DNA from: an uncultured Lachnospiraceae bacterium
GTDB taxonomy: Bacteria; Bacillota; Clostridia; Lachnospirales; Lachnospiraceae
Assembly (NCBI GenBank): GCA_947574135.1
Contig: CANPIM010000004.1
Location: 1-64,000, forward strand
Length of the DNA: 64,000 bases
Direction of reading: 5' to 3'
Positions 8,417 through 18,907 of this stretch are shown piece by piece. The position numbers were made by a program, and so were the translations under genes. Numbering within the stretch: the first letter of the stretch is position 1; every line of letters starts with the position of its first letter. A model generated the notes under the pieces. It was given only the letters and a program-made list of their open reading frames with translations. It made no database searches and was not told the DNA's origin.

Positions 8417-10363
8417 ATGTGCGGAATTTGTGGATTTATAGAACAGACCAGAACCCCTCTCCATATCTCCCAGGAAGAAATCCTTCCTCCCTCCGGTTCT
8501 GCTTCCACCCAGGACCAGATTCTGGAGCATATGATGGCTACCCTGGTGCATCGGGGACCGGATCAGGGGCAGACCTGGACCTCCCGGCATGCGGCCCTGG
8601 GCTTTCGCCGGCTGAGCATTATTGATATTGAAAGCGGCATGCAGCCTCTCACCAATGAAACCGGGGATAAAGTGCTTGTTTTCAACGGAGAAATTTATAA
8701 TTATCAGGAGCTGCGCAGGGAGCTGACAGCTGCCGGACATCGCTTTTCCACCCAGGGAGATTCCGAGGTGCTTATCCATGGGTATGAGGAGTGGGGAGAG
8801 CATCTGACAAATCACCTCCGGGGCATGTTTGCCTTTGCCATCTGGGATGAGACCAGCCGGCAAATCTATGCCGCCCGGGATTTTTTTGGCATCAAGCCCT
8901 TCTACTATGCTCTAATCAACGGAACCTTTGTGTTTGCCTCGGAGATCAAAAGCATTTTAGCCTATCCCGGCTATGAAAAAAAGCTTAACGAGGAAGCCCT
9001 GGAGCAATATCTGTCCTTCCAATATTCCGTGCTGGATGAGACCTTCTTTCAGGGCATCTACCAGCTTCGGCCAGGACATTTCCTGAAATTCCGCCAGGAC
9101 ACCGTGGTTCTGGAGCTGCGCCGGTATTTTACGCCGGAGCTTACCCCCCAGCTTTCCCACGCGCCGGACAAAGACGCTGACGCCGAGTCCCTTTGTCGGG
9201 AGGCCTTAAAGGAGCAGCTGGACAATGCCATACAGGAATCTGTCCACACCCATATGATTGCTGATGTAGAGGTAGGCACCTTTCTCTCAGGAGGCGTGGA
9301 TTCCAGCCTTATCGCTGCAGAATTTACTGGCGACAAGTCCTTTACCGTAGGCTTCGGAAGTGATCCCTCCCGCTACAATGAGGTACCCCTGGCTCAGGAG
9401 CTCTCAGAGGAGCTGGGACTTGAGCACAACGGAAAACGAATCTCTGAACGGGAGTTCTGGGATGCTGTGCCAGAGGTTCTGTATTATATGGATGAGCCCT
9501 TTGGCGACCCTTCTGCCGTTGCCCTGTATTTTGTCTCCCGGGAGGCGGCCCGCAAGGTGCGGGTGGTGGTATCCGGGGAGGGCTCTGACGAGTTCTTTGG
9601 CGGCTACCGCATCTATTGTGAGCCCAATGCTCTTCGCGGCTATCAAAAGCTGCCCCTGTCTCTTCGAAAGGCTCTGGCCACCCTGGCCAGCCATCTGCCA
9701 AATATGAAGGGCCGAAGCTTCCTTATCCGGGGGAGCAAAACCGTGGAGGAGCGGTACATTGGCAATGTGAATCTGTTTACGGAAAAGGAGCGCAAGCGTC
9801 TTTTAAAAATCCGCACCCGTGCCCTCTCCCCCCAGAAGCTTCTGGAGGAGGATTACCGGGATTCCAGGCATCTGGACGATGCCAGCCGTATGCAATATAT
9901 TGATCTGCTTCACTGGCTGCCAGGAGATATTCTGCGCAAGGCGGACCGCATGAGCATGGCCCATTCCTTGGAGGTCCGGGTACCCTACCTGGATCGAAAG
10001 GTCTTTGAGGCCGCCAGAAGCCTTCCCTCCGTCTGTAAACAAAAAGGGCAGGTCTCCAAGGAGCTCTTCCGCCAGGTAGCCGCCAGGCATCTCCCCTGGG
10101 ATACCAGCCAGCGAAAAAAGCTGGGCTTTCCCGTGCCCCTGGGCGCCTTCTTAGGCTCTGCCATGGGAAAAGAAAAGCTTGCGGAGGCCTTTTCCTCTCC
10201 GGCCGCCAAAAAATACTTTCAGCCGGAGGCTCTAAAGGAGCTGCTAGACGGGAAGGGCTGCGGACAGGGGCGCACCAACTACAAAATCTGGACGATCTAC
10301 GCCTTTCTCACCTGGTACAAAATCTATTTTCCGGAGGACTTGAAGGCAGAGATATCCCTGTGA
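8417..10363 (+). CDS. asnB: Asparagine synthase (glutamine-hydrolysing)
   Basis: MCGICGF N-terminal Cys2; LSGGVDSSLIAA PP-loop; GSDEFFGGY. Confidence 0.96.
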   Translation: MCGICGFIEQTRTPLHISQEEILPPSGSASTQDQILEHMMATLVHRGPDQGQTWTSRHAALGFRRLSIIDIESGMQPLTNETGDKVLVFNGEIYNYQELRRELTAAGHRFSTQGDSEVLIHGYEEWGEHLTNHLRGMFAFAIWDETSRQIYAARDFFGIKPFYYALINGTFVFASEIKSILAYPGYEKKLNEEALEQYLSFQYSVLDETFFQGIYQLRPGHFLKFRQDTVVLELRRYFTPELTPQLSHAPDKDADAESLCREALKEQLDNAIQESVHTHMIADVEVGTFLSGGVDSSLIAAEFTGDKSFTVGFGSDPSRYNEVPLAQELSEELGLEHNGKRISEREFWDAVPEVLYYMDEPFGDPSAVALYFVSREAARKVRVVVSGEGSDEFFGGYRIYCEPNALRGYQKLPLSLRKALATLASHLPNMKGRSFLIRGSKTVEERYIGNVNLFTEKERKRLLKIRTRALSPQKLLEEDYRDSRHLDDASRMQYIDLLHWLPGDILRKADRMSMAHSLEVRVPYLDRKVFEAARSLPSVCKQKGQVSKELFRQVAARHLPWDTSQRKKLGFPVPLGAFLGSAMGKEKLAEAFSSPAAKKYFQPEALKELLDGKGCGQGRTNYKIWTIYAFLTWYKIYFPEDLKAEISL

Positions 10364-10390
10364 CAATGATCCCATTTTGCAATACAACCA

Positions 10391-10427
10391 AGGAGGAGGG
10401 AAAAGCCCTGTGCTTTTCCCTCCTCCT
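10391..10427. terminator. Long perfect hairpin between convergent genes, probable bidirectional terminator
   Basis: 15-bp stem AGGAGGAGGGAAAAG / CTTTTCCCTCCTCCT; weak U-tract. Confidence 0.6.
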
Positions 10428-10439
10428 ACTTGTCTTTCC

Positions 10440-11879
10440 CTATAACTCCAGTATCATACACTGGCGCTTTCCGTCATAAAGATTGTCCCCCTGCCAGGTT
10501 TCCAGCAAAATCCGCCGGCTCTGGGCATCGTACTCCATACGGATCAGGTTGTGCAAATCCTTGTAGAGAAGCTGTCCCTCCTGCTGTCCGGCAGGATACC
10601 AATACAGGCTCAGAGTCTCCGTCTGCATCAGCTCCTGCAACTTGGCCAGCCCTATGCCATGGCTATCCTGGTTCAGCTGTTTCCCTATCGCTTCCTCATT
10701 AGCCGGTTTTTCATTTGCCATAAAATAGCCAGAGCCCTGAATCGTCAGGAAGCTCCCGTCCTCCAGCCGGAGAAAATCTAAAAGCATCTCCTCCTTGTCG
10801 GAAAGTCTAAGGGCCGTCTCAGAGGTAAAATCGTCCATCCAAAGCCGCTCCACCTGGTCATAGCCTACGAGATAATAGAGAGCGCGCTCCTCCCAATTTA
10901 TCTGATAATCCAGATAGGGAAGGACATTTCCCAGCTTCCAGTACAGATAAAACTCTATATTTTCTGTGAGCTCCCAATCGGGCCCCTGTTCTCCTAACAC
11001 GGGATATCTTGCTATGACCCGAAGAATCTCCGAATCCGAGTCAAAGACAAAATTAAGAACTCCGGCCGCTCCCTCCCAGCAGTCAAAAAGCTCCTGGCAA
11101 AGAATCTCCGTCCCCAGCTCGTCCCTCTCTGTATTCTCCAGATATCTGTCCGGTCCATGAAGGCTCTCATTCTCCAATCCCAAAATTCCCTTTTTCTCTG
11201 TGAGCTCCCCCTCCTGCTCCCCTGTGGCCTCCCCAGGCTTTTTCTCCAGATCATACAGCTCAATAAGGGCTCCCTCCTTGATTCCCCTGATATCATAGCT
11301 CATCCACCGGCCGCTTGGGGACCAGGAGGGAATGCCTCCCTGGCTTAGCTCCCCGGCCGTCTCGCAGAGCAGCCGGCTGGACTGGGTTTCAAAATCGCAC
11401 AGCCATACCAGGGTATTCCCCCAGAAATCACTGCCCTCGTAAAACAAAGCCTCCCGTCCTGTGGGCGAAATCTTAATACTCCGGGGGATCAGATCCCCCA
11501 TAGCATCCGGATGCCAGAGACGCAGCTCCCCTTCCGAATCATAAAAGCCATACCGGTAATCTACCATCTGGCAGCTCAAAGTCCAGAAATCCCCGTATAC
11601 ATCCCCTTCGGTATCCCTGTACTGCGCCGTGATAATTTTCACCTCATGAGGACCACAGTCAGACAAAAAAGCGCTGGGCTCCTCCATAAGACCCGTCTCA
11701 TAATCATAGGTATAGATTCTCTTTACGGAAAAGCCTCCGGACGCATTCTCCTGCTCTACCTCCACCTCCTGGCTCTCCGGCAGACGTATGGTTTTCTGCC
11801 GGGGCGTACAGCCCATAAGAACAGCGGGCAATAACAGCAAAGCCAGCAGCCGCAAAGCCCGGTTTTTTTTCTTCCACAT
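10440..11879 (-). CDS. Putative lipoprotein with repeated beta-propeller-like segments, downstream of a two-component system
   Basis: Signal peptide with lipobox LLLLPAVLMGC; IKISPTGREALF and PSWSPSGRWMSYD resemble TolB/WD-type blades. Confidence 0.65.
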   Translation of the reverse strand: MWKKKNRALRLLALLLLPAVLMGCTPRQKTIRLPESQEVEVEQENASGGFSVKRIYTYDYETGLMEEPSAFLSDCGPHEVKIITAQYRDTEGDVYGDFWTLSCQMVDYRYGFYDSEGELRLWHPDAMGDLIPRSIKISPTGREALFYEGSDFWGNTLVWLCDFETQSSRLLCETAGELSQGGIPSWSPSGRWMSYDIRGIKEGALIELYDLEKKPGEATGEQEGELTEKKGILGLENESLHGPDRYLENTERDELGTEILCQELFDCWEGAAGVLNFVFDSDSEILRVIARYPVLGEQGPDWELTENIEFYLYWKLGNVLPYLDYQINWEERALYYLVGYDQVERLWMDDFTSETALRLSDKEEMLLDFLRLEDGSFLTIQGSGYFMANEKPANEEAIGKQLNQDSHGIGLAKLQELMQTETLSLYWYPAGQQEGQLLYKDLHNLIRMEYDAQSRRILLETWQGDNLYDGKRQCMILEL

Positions 11880-11940
11880 CGCTAATATCCTCCTGGCACC
11901 TCCATCCTAAAATTCTGCGTCTCCCCTTATGCCTGTGCCT

Positions 11941-13449
11941 TCAGGGCTTCTCTTCCTCCCGGGCCTCCCCCAGGCGGAAATAAAATATGGTTTGCTCTCC
12001 CGGCTCACTCTCCACTCCAATCACACCTCCATGCTCCTGAAGAATCTTTTTACAGATGGACAAGCCCAGGCCTGCGCTGCCCTGCTCCCGGGAGTAGGTC
12101 TTATCCGTGCGGTAAAAGGGCTCAAAAACCCGGGCTTTCTCCGCCGGCTTAAGCCCCTTCCCCTGGTTCCACACGGACAGAAGGACAAAGCCCTCCCGGC
12201 TCAGGCCCTGAATCCGAATGGGGGTGTGGCTCTCCCCATATTTAATGGCATTGTCCACCAGATTGATAATCACCTGGCGAAGCCGCTCCTCCAGCCCCAT
12301 AACCCAGAGCTCCCCCTGCAGCTGGGTCTCGATCTCCATGCCATACCGGTTGGCCTTGATAGCCATAGCCTTTGCCACACTTCGGGCTGTCTTTGCCAGG
12401 TCCAGCCTCTGCTTCTCCATATACATACTCTTATCAGACATTTCCAGGAGCTGGAGCACCATCTGATGAAGCCTCGTGCTCTCCTGGAGAATATGGTGCA
12501 AACCCTGATCCGTCAGCTGGGTATCCTGTCCCTTATCCGCCTCCATAAGCTGGGCATAGCCCTGAATGGTGGTGAGAGGGGTTTTCAATTCATGGGTCAC
12601 ATTATTATAGAATTCCTGCCTGCTGCCCAAAAGCTCTATGATCCGCTTCTGGTCATCCTGCATCTTGCGAAACTGGGTGCCAATGGTTTCCAGCATTACC
12701 CGAAAGTTCCGGGACAGCTCTCCCACCTCGTCCCTGCGTCGGGAATCTGCCAGCTCTGCCAGCATCTGCATCTCCACCTCCTCCCGGCTTAAATCCCGGG
12801 TGAGCTGTCTGGATACCTGGGTCAGCTTCTGGATGGGGCGAAGCATCTGCCCCAGCAATACCAGCAGCACCAGCAAAACAACCCCAAACACGGCAACCGC
12901 TGTCTGGCATACCAGCCATTCCGTCTCTTTTCCCTGGACATACAGCCAGGACTCGTCCACCTGATAGCGGATGATTCCCACGGTACGTCCCTCAATCTCC
13001 ACAGGCATGGAGAAATAAACCAGCAGCTGATCGGCCGAAGGGTAGGTCATGGTAAAGGCCGCCTCCCCGTCCAGGGCCAGATTGAGATCCTCCTTTGGCA
13101 GCTGATCCTGGGCTCTTAGGTTTCCGTCCAAATATTCTCCCCCCTGGTTCAACACACTGAGCCGCCGGCCCCCGGAGCTGTAGAGCTCCCGGGCAATATC
13201 TCCTGCAATCTGGCGATAGCTCTCCTCATCATTGTTGGCATTGTTCATAATCAAAAGCTGGCGCACATAGACCCGGGTATTCTCCCGAAGCTCCTGGAGC
13301 TCCTGCGAAATCTGATTTTCCTGGCTTCGGGCAATCTGGGTGTGAATACTCCAGTATAGAAACAGACCTCCGGCCAGAAACACGGCCAGCAATCCGGCTG
13401 CCATGCGCATCCGAATGCCAAACCGAATCTTTTCCTTCCTACGGAACAT
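11941..13449 (-). CDS. Sensor histidine kinase (HAMP, HisKA, HATPase)
   Basis: NNVTHELKTPLTTIQGYAQLME H-box; N, G1 and G2 motifs; start at MFRRKEKIRF overlaps the response regulator stop. Confidence 0.93.
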   Translation of the reverse strand: MFRRKEKIRFGIRMRMAAGLLAVFLAGGLFLYWSIHTQIARSQENQISQELQELRENTRVYVRQLLIMNNANNDEESYRQIAGDIARELYSSGGRRLSVLNQGGEYLDGNLRAQDQLPKEDLNLALDGEAAFTMTYPSADQLLVYFSMPVEIEGRTVGIIRYQVDESWLYVQGKETEWLVCQTAVAVFGVVLLVLLVLLGQMLRPIQKLTQVSRQLTRDLSREEVEMQMLAELADSRRRDEVGELSRNFRVMLETIGTQFRKMQDDQKRIIELLGSRQEFYNNVTHELKTPLTTIQGYAQLMEADKGQDTQLTDQGLHHILQESTRLHQMVLQLLEMSDKSMYMEKQRLDLAKTARSVAKAMAIKANRYGMEIETQLQGELWVMGLEERLRQVIINLVDNAIKYGESHTPIRIQGLSREGFVLLSVWNQGKGLKPAEKARVFEPFYRTDKTYSREQGSAGLGLSICKKILQEHGGVIGVESEPGEQTIFYFRLGEAREEEKP

Positions 13450-14143
13450 ATTTATACCCCACTCCGAAAATAGTGACCAGTGCCTCGTCAAGCCCGGCCT
13501 TTTTGCGGATGCGCTGCACATGGATATCCACCGTCCGGGTATCCCCTGCAAAATCGTATCCCCATATCCGGTCCAGAAGCACACTCCTGGTAAATACCTG
13601 GCGGGGATGCTTTAAAAAGAAGAGAAGCAGCTCATATTCCCTTGGGGTCAGATTTAAAAGCTCCCCCTGCCGGTATACACTGTGCTCCCGCTCCACCACA
13701 GTCAGATCCCCGCATTGCCAGCGATCCTCCTCCCCGTTGCCGTTAGCCCTGTCAAACCGTCGCAGAATGGTCCGCACGCGGGCTACCACCTCCCGCAGAT
13801 CAAAGGGCTTGGTAATATAGTCATCGGCTCCGGACTCCAGCCCGTAAAGCTTATCTTCCACATTTCCCCGGGCTGTCAGCATGACAATGGGCAGCTTATA
13901 CCGCTCTGTCAGCATCCGGCATACATCCACCCCGCTTAAATCCGGCAGCATCCAGTCCAGCAGCACCAGATCCGGAGGTTCCTGACAGGCCATGGCAAAG
14001 CCCTCTCCTCCGGTGTGGGCACACTCCACCAGAAAGCCCTCCTTCTCAAAGCCATATTTTAAAATATCCGCAATGGGTTTTTCATCCTCAATAATCAGAA
14101 TCCTGCGCTCATCCATTTCCTCTCCCACCCTTTCTGCTTCCAT
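13439..14143 (-). CDS. OmpR/PhoB-type response regulator
   Basis: Receiver DLVLLDWMLPDLSG; winged-helix C-terminus VDIHVQRIRKK...GVGYKYVP. Confidence 0.95.
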   Translation of the reverse strand: MEAERVGEEMDERRILIIEDEKPIADILKYGFEKEGFLVECAHTGGEGFAMACQEPPDLVLLDWMLPDLSGVDVCRMLTERYKLPIVMLTARGNVEDKLYGLESGADDYITKPFDLREVVARVRTILRRFDRANGNGEEDRWQCGDLTVVEREHSVYRQGELLNLTPREYELLLFFLKHPRQVFTRSVLLDRIWGYDFAGDTRTVDIHVQRIRKKAGLDEALVTIFGVGYKYVP

Positions 14144-14322
14144 TTTACCCCTTCAGTATAACTCTCATGTCTCTAAATTGTAAATATTCTGTATCCGAGG
14201 ATGCAAAAAACAGACAAAAATAGCATTCCGGCCTGCTTCCCATGCATAAATCACCAATTTTTACAAATAATAACTCCATCAGAGACCATAAAGAACAAGG
14301 AGACCACCAGGTTTCCTGGAAG

Positions 14323-14886
14323 ATGGAGGAAAAAGAATTGAAAGCGACTGGTATTGTAAGACGTATTGATGACCTGGGACGTGTGGTGATACCCAAGGAA
14401 ATCCGCAGAACGCTCCGGATTCGGGAGGGAGACCCCCTGGAAATATTTACTGATCGGGAAGGTGAGATCATTCTGAAAAAATATTCGCCCATTGGAGAGC
14501 TGGGTCTTTTTGCCCGGCAGTATGCGGAGAGCCTGGCCCAGACCACTGGCCTTATGGTGTGTGTGGCTGACCGGGATGCGGTGATCGCGGCTGCAGGCGG
14601 CGCCAAAAAGGATTACCTGGGAAAGCCTATCAGCAAGCAGCTGGAAGATATTATCCAGGAACGGGAAAGCCTCCAGGCCAATGCAGGCGAGCGCAAATAT
14701 GTACGTATTCTTAATGAGGAGATGGAGGATTGCTATGCAGAAACCATCAGCCCTGTCTTATGTGAGGGAGACGCCATCGGAGCCGTTATCCTGTTCAGCA
14801 AGGACCCCAAGGCAAAAATGGGAGAAACCGAGCAAAAGCTGGCTCTGTCCGCAGCCGGGTTTCTGGGACGCCAGATGGAGCAATAG
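14323..14886 (+). CDS. spoVT: Stage V sporulation protein T (AbrB-like regulator)
   Basis: MEEKELKATGIVRRIDDLGRVVIPKEIRRTLRIREGDPLEIFTDREGEIILKKYSPIGELG. Confidence 0.93.
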   Translation: MEEKELKATGIVRRIDDLGRVVIPKEIRRTLRIREGDPLEIFTDREGEIILKKYSPIGELGLFARQYAESLAQTTGLMVCVADRDAVIAAAGGAKKDYLGKPISKQLEDIIQERESLQANAGERKYVRILNEEMEDCYAETISPVLCEGDAIGAVILFSKDPKAKMGETEQKLALSAAGFLGRQMEQ

Positions 14887-14904
14887 AGAAAAAAGACTAT
14901 TTTA

Positions 14905-14945
14905 CAGGCCAGTGTTACCGCCCTTTGGAAACACTGGCCCATTCT
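14905..14945 (+). terminator. Intrinsic terminator after spoVT
   Basis: GGCCAGTGTT...AACACTGGCC stem followed by a T-rich tract. Confidence 0.7.
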
Positions 14946-14972
14946 TATTTTCCCTTATATGTTATTTTTCTA

Positions 14973-15656
14973 TCATCCCAGGCGTACCGTCTCCTCCAGC
15001 CCAATGGAGCAGAGAATGGCTCCCGCCTCGCTCTCTCTTCCATGCTTCATCTGAATGGTTTCCATAATCACGTTCCGCTTTTCCTTGGAGGCTACAATGG
15101 CAATAAGCTCCTTCTCCGCCTGGAGAGGAATCCCGTAAATGGAGGCTGCCTCCTCCTGACCAGCCCAGCGGGATCGAAGAATGGTGCCGCCTCTGGCTCC
15201 GGCTCCCCGGGCCGTGTTCATGACTTCCTCCGTGTGTCCCTGATTCACCACAATCAGAACCAGGCTGTTGTCCCGTTCCTGCTCCATATGTCCGTCTCCT
15301 CCGTTTCTGTGTTCCCCTGTTCCCTGCCGCAAAAGCTGCGCCCCCGGGATACTGCTGATGGCATTGAGCGGCATGAGAAAGGCGATCCCCTTTACCCGCA
15401 GGGCCTCCCCGCTCTCCCCCCGAAGCTGCCGCATCAGCCTGTCACAAAGGCTTCCCGCCGCCAGGCTGAATACCACGTCCCGCTCCGTGCCTCCAAGCCC
15501 CAATACATCCAGCAGGTCCGAGGAGGCGGTCCCCCGGCCCTTGCTCTGGTAATGCACCTGTACCTGATTTTTCTCATAAAACCGGATCACCGACTTTCCC
15601 TGCCCATGCTCCACAATGGACACCAGCAATTTCAGAATCTCTCTCTTTTGGCTCAA
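14973..15656 (-). CDS. P-II-like regulator protein, probably two ferredoxin-like halves, paired with DUF1538
   Basis: LIVVNQGHTEEVMNTARGAGARGGTILRSRW matches the P-II pattern; the first half has a degenerate version. Confidence 0.65.
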   Translation of the reverse strand: MSQKREILKLLVSIVEHGQGKSVIRFYEKNQVQVHYQSKGRGTASSDLLDVLGLGGTERDVVFSLAAGSLCDRLMRQLRGESGEALRVKGIAFLMPLNAISSIPGAQLLRQGTGEHRNGGDGHMEQERDNSLVLIVVNQGHTEEVMNTARGAGARGGTILRSRWAGQEEAASIYGIPLQAEKELIAIVASKEKRNVIMETIQMKHGRESEAGAILCSIGLEETVRLG

Positions 15657-15688
15657 TCTTTCCTCTCCTTCTGCAAAAAACCACCCTG

Positions 15689-17007
15689 TCAGTCAAAATA
15701 CAGGATGCCCTCCTCCACGGCCTCTGCTGTAAACACCGGCAGTCTCCGACGTCCGCTTCTCTGCCGCAGCTTTCCGTAAAGTCCCAACAGCTGAATGGTC
15801 ACCAGGGGCGTCATGGCCACCATAGCCACCATGCCAAAGGCATCCGTAAGAATATTTCCCCCTACCGCCACACAGGCTCCCTGCGCCAGAGGCAGAAGAA
15901 AGGTGGCTGTCATAGGCCCGCTGGCCACTCCGCCGGAGTCAAAGGCAATGCCTGTAAAAATCTGGGGCACAAAAAAGGTCATGAGAAGCGAAATCCCATA
16001 GCCCGGTATGAGAAACCAGAAAATGGATAGGCCTGTGAGAATCCGGAAAAGGGACAGTCCCACAGATACCGCCACTCCCAGGGACAGACTTACCTGAATG
16101 GAGTGCTGACTGATGGAGCCGTTGGAGATTTCCTCCACCTGCTTGGTGAGCACCTGAACCGCCGGCTCTGCTTTAACGATAAAGTATCCCATAAGCATTC
16201 CCGGCGGAATCAGCATCCAGGGGCGACTTCCACTGGCCATGGAAGAGCCGATAAGCTGGCCGCCGCATCCAGGGTGGTCTCCACCAGGGGAATTTGTGCC
16301 AGGCCCTGGGCCTCCTGCTCCGGCCGATACAGAATTCCCAGAAGCAGCACCGACAAAACCGGTCCAATGCTGCAAAGGGAAATCAGGCCAAAGCTGTCGC
16401 TCTCCGACCGGCTGTCGCTTCGCACGGAGGCCATGCCCACGTCCAGAGACATAATAAAGGGCACGGTAATGGGCCCCGTGGTCACTCCCCCGGAATCAAA
16501 GGAAACCGGCACAAAGGTCTCCGGCGTCAGGGCTGCCAGCAGAAATACCAGACCATAAAAAATCACCAGCAGATGGGACAAGGGAATTTTTAAGAGCATA
16601 CGCAGCTGGGAGAACATGAGAAAGGCTCCCACCCCCACGGCCACCGTCCATATCAAAACCTGGTTGGGAATGGAGGACACCTGATTGGCTAAGACCTGGA
16701 GATCCGGCTCCGCCATGGTGATCACCACCCCCAGCACAAAGCAGAATGCCAGAGGCGCCCATATATGCTTCCGCCGGCTGATAAACACTCCCATGCCCTC
16801 TCCCATGGGTATCATGGAAATCTCCACACCCAGGGTAAAAAAGCCCATGCCAAACACCAGGAGCAGGGCGCCAAATAAAAAAAGCACCAGCGCGCCCGGT
16901 GTCAAAGGCACCACCAGCACGCTCAATGCCAGCACAATTCCCGTAATAGGCAGCACAGCCGCCACAGATTCCTTCACCTTTTCCTTTAACAGCGCATTAT
17001 GTAACAA
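15689..17007 (-). pseudogene. DUF1538 membrane protein, disrupted: the two halves are in different frames with sequence missing at the joint
   Basis: ORF 16210-17007 ends ...VSFDSGGVTTGPIT...LDAAASLSALPWPVEVAPGC*; ORF 15689-16375 continues in another frame ...SGSRPWMLIPPGMLMGYFIVKAEP...IAFDSGGVASGPMT. Confidence 0.75.
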
Positions 17008-17270
17008 GCAGTTCCTCCTCTGTCCTGTCTTGCCTCACTTTAGAAGGCTCTTTCCTTATCTACTCTTATTGTAGCTTACCAGCCCCCCATTGCGCAATTA
17101 AAATTCTGTTAAGCTTTTTCCGCCTCATTTTCTTAGGAATTCCCTTCTCAATTTCTTGCGTCTTTCTACGCGATCCGTTATACTGAAAAAAAGGTTCAAA
17201 AACTCCTGCGGCAGCGGTTTTCCTCCACGGGACATTTCTCCGCAGAAATAAGAAAAAAGGAGCACAATTC

Positions 17271-18455
17271 ATGAAGGTTTTAGTTTGCAATGCAGGCAGC
17301 ACTTCCTTAAAATTCAAGCTTTTCCAGATGCCTGGGGATCAGGTTCTGGCCGAGGGCAAGGTGGAACGGGTGGGCAGCCATGACAGCGCCATCTACCACT
17401 TTAAAAAGCCGGACGGCTATAAAATTTACCGGGAGGGACTCTGCATTCCCACCTACACCCAGGGCATTCAGATGTTTCTGGACTGTCTTTTGGACCAGGA
17501 GAAGGGCGTTCTCAAAAGCTTAAATGAGCTGGAGCGGGTGGGCTTTAAGACCGTTCTCTCCAAGGGCCACTACGGCATCCATGAGCTGACCCCGGCGGTC
17601 TTAAAGGGTATGGAGGATTACCTGGTGGTGGCGCCGGCTCACAATATTCCCTATCTGGAGGCCATTCGCCAGTTCCAGGTCCTGACGCCTCAGGCCATGC
17701 TGGTAGGCGTCTTTGAGACTGCCTTCCACACCACCATTCCCCTGGAGCGGAAAATGTACGGCATTCCCTACGAATGGTATGAAAAGTATGGCATTGAGCG
17801 GCTGGGCTACCACGGAGCCTCCCACGGTTATGTGGCAGACACTCTGACAGAGATGTACGGAAGCACGGGAAAGGCTATCTCCTGCCATCTGGGAGGCAGC
17901 GGCTCTCTCTGCGCCATTGACAACGGAAAGAGTGTGGACACCAGCTTTGGCCTCTCCCTCCAGGCCGGCCTTATCCAGTCCAATCGAAACGGGGATATGG
18001 ATCCCTTTATCATTCCTTTCCTGGAAAAGGAAGGGCTGTCTCTGGATGAGATTCTGGAGGGCCTAAGCAAACGGGGCGGCCTTTTGGGCATTTCCGGGGT
18101 CAGCAATGACCTGCGGCTGGTGGAGGAGGCGGCGGACCAGGGAAATTCCCGGGCAGCTCTGGCCATTGACGTATTCTGCAACGGTATTATCCGCTATATC
18201 GGCTCCTACTATGCAGAGCTTGGAGGACTTGACCACCTGGTATTTACCGGCGGCATCGGGGAGCACAGCGCCACTGTCCGGCAAAAGGTTTGCGATTCCT
18301 TAAAGCATATGGGGATCTGGCTGGATCTGGCTAAGAATCTTTCTTACACGGAAAACGCCCTGATCTCTGTCCCGGACTCTCCTGTCGCCATTCATGTGAT
18401 TCCCGCCAATGAGGAGCTTGGCGTGGCACGGAAAACCTACGGATGTCAGGCATAA
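17271..18455 (+). CDS. Acetate/propionate kinase family protein
   Basis: MKVLVCNAGSTSLKFKLF; YHGASHGYV; CHLGGSGSLCAIDNGKSVDTS; FTGGIGEHSATVR. Confidence 0.92.
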   Translation: MKVLVCNAGSTSLKFKLFQMPGDQVLAEGKVERVGSHDSAIYHFKKPDGYKIYREGLCIPTYTQGIQMFLDCLLDQEKGVLKSLNELERVGFKTVLSKGHYGIHELTPAVLKGMEDYLVVAPAHNIPYLEAIRQFQVLTPQAMLVGVFETAFHTTIPLERKMYGIPYEWYEKYGIERLGYHGASHGYVADTLTEMYGSTGKAISCHLGGSGSLCAIDNGKSVDTSFGLSLQAGLIQSNRNGDMDPFIIPFLEKEGLSLDEILEGLSKRGGLLGISGVSNDLRLVEEAADQGNSRAALAIDVFCNGIIRYIGSYYAELGGLDHLVFTGGIGEHSATVRQKVCDSLKHMGIWLDLAKNLSYTENALISVPDSPVAIHVIPANEELGVARKTYGCQA

Positions 18456-18469
18456 AAAGGGTATAAAAA

Positions 18470-18520
18470 GGGCCAGCGCGTAAAGGATCCTTTTCCTGTA
18501 CGTTCTGGCCTTTTTTAACC
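18470..18520 (+). terminator. Intrinsic terminator
   Basis: GGGCCAG...CTGGCC stem then TTTTTT. Confidence 0.65.
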
Positions 18521-18537
18521 ATTCTTCCTGGAATTTT

Positions 18538-18867
18538 TTACAATCCTTCCCTGTGCTCCGCCTGCTCGTTCTTAATCTCCCAATGAATCAGGAAGGTTAG
18601 GGCGGCCCGCAGGGCAATGATGCTGGCCACAATCATGATCTCTGACATTTCCCGGACAATCACTGTACGCAGCACCTCGCTGCCCAGCTTAAACTCCAGC
18701 CCCATGGCCATGCCCTTGGCCAGATTCAGCCGGGTGAGAGGCTCATGGCGGATATAATCTATAATCCCCCGAATGCCGGAGGCAATGATCACCAGCACTC
18801 CCACAAACTCAAACAGCAAAATAGCTGCGTCCACCAGTATATTCAACCATTCATGAAACATCTCCAT
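18538..18867 (-). CDS. DUF1622 family membrane protein
   Basis: Sequence pattern LAKGMAMGLEFKLGSEVLRTVIVR...IIALRAALTFLIHWEI. Confidence 0.8.
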   Translation of the reverse strand: MEMFHEWLNILVDAAILLFEFVGVLVIIASGIRGIIDYIRHEPLTRLNLAKGMAMGLEFKLGSEVLRTVIVREMSEIMIVASIIALRAALTFLIHWEIKNEQAEHREGL

Positions 18868-18907
18868 GGCTCCTCTTACGCTCCCTTTCTCGCCTCTCCC
18901 TGGCTTT

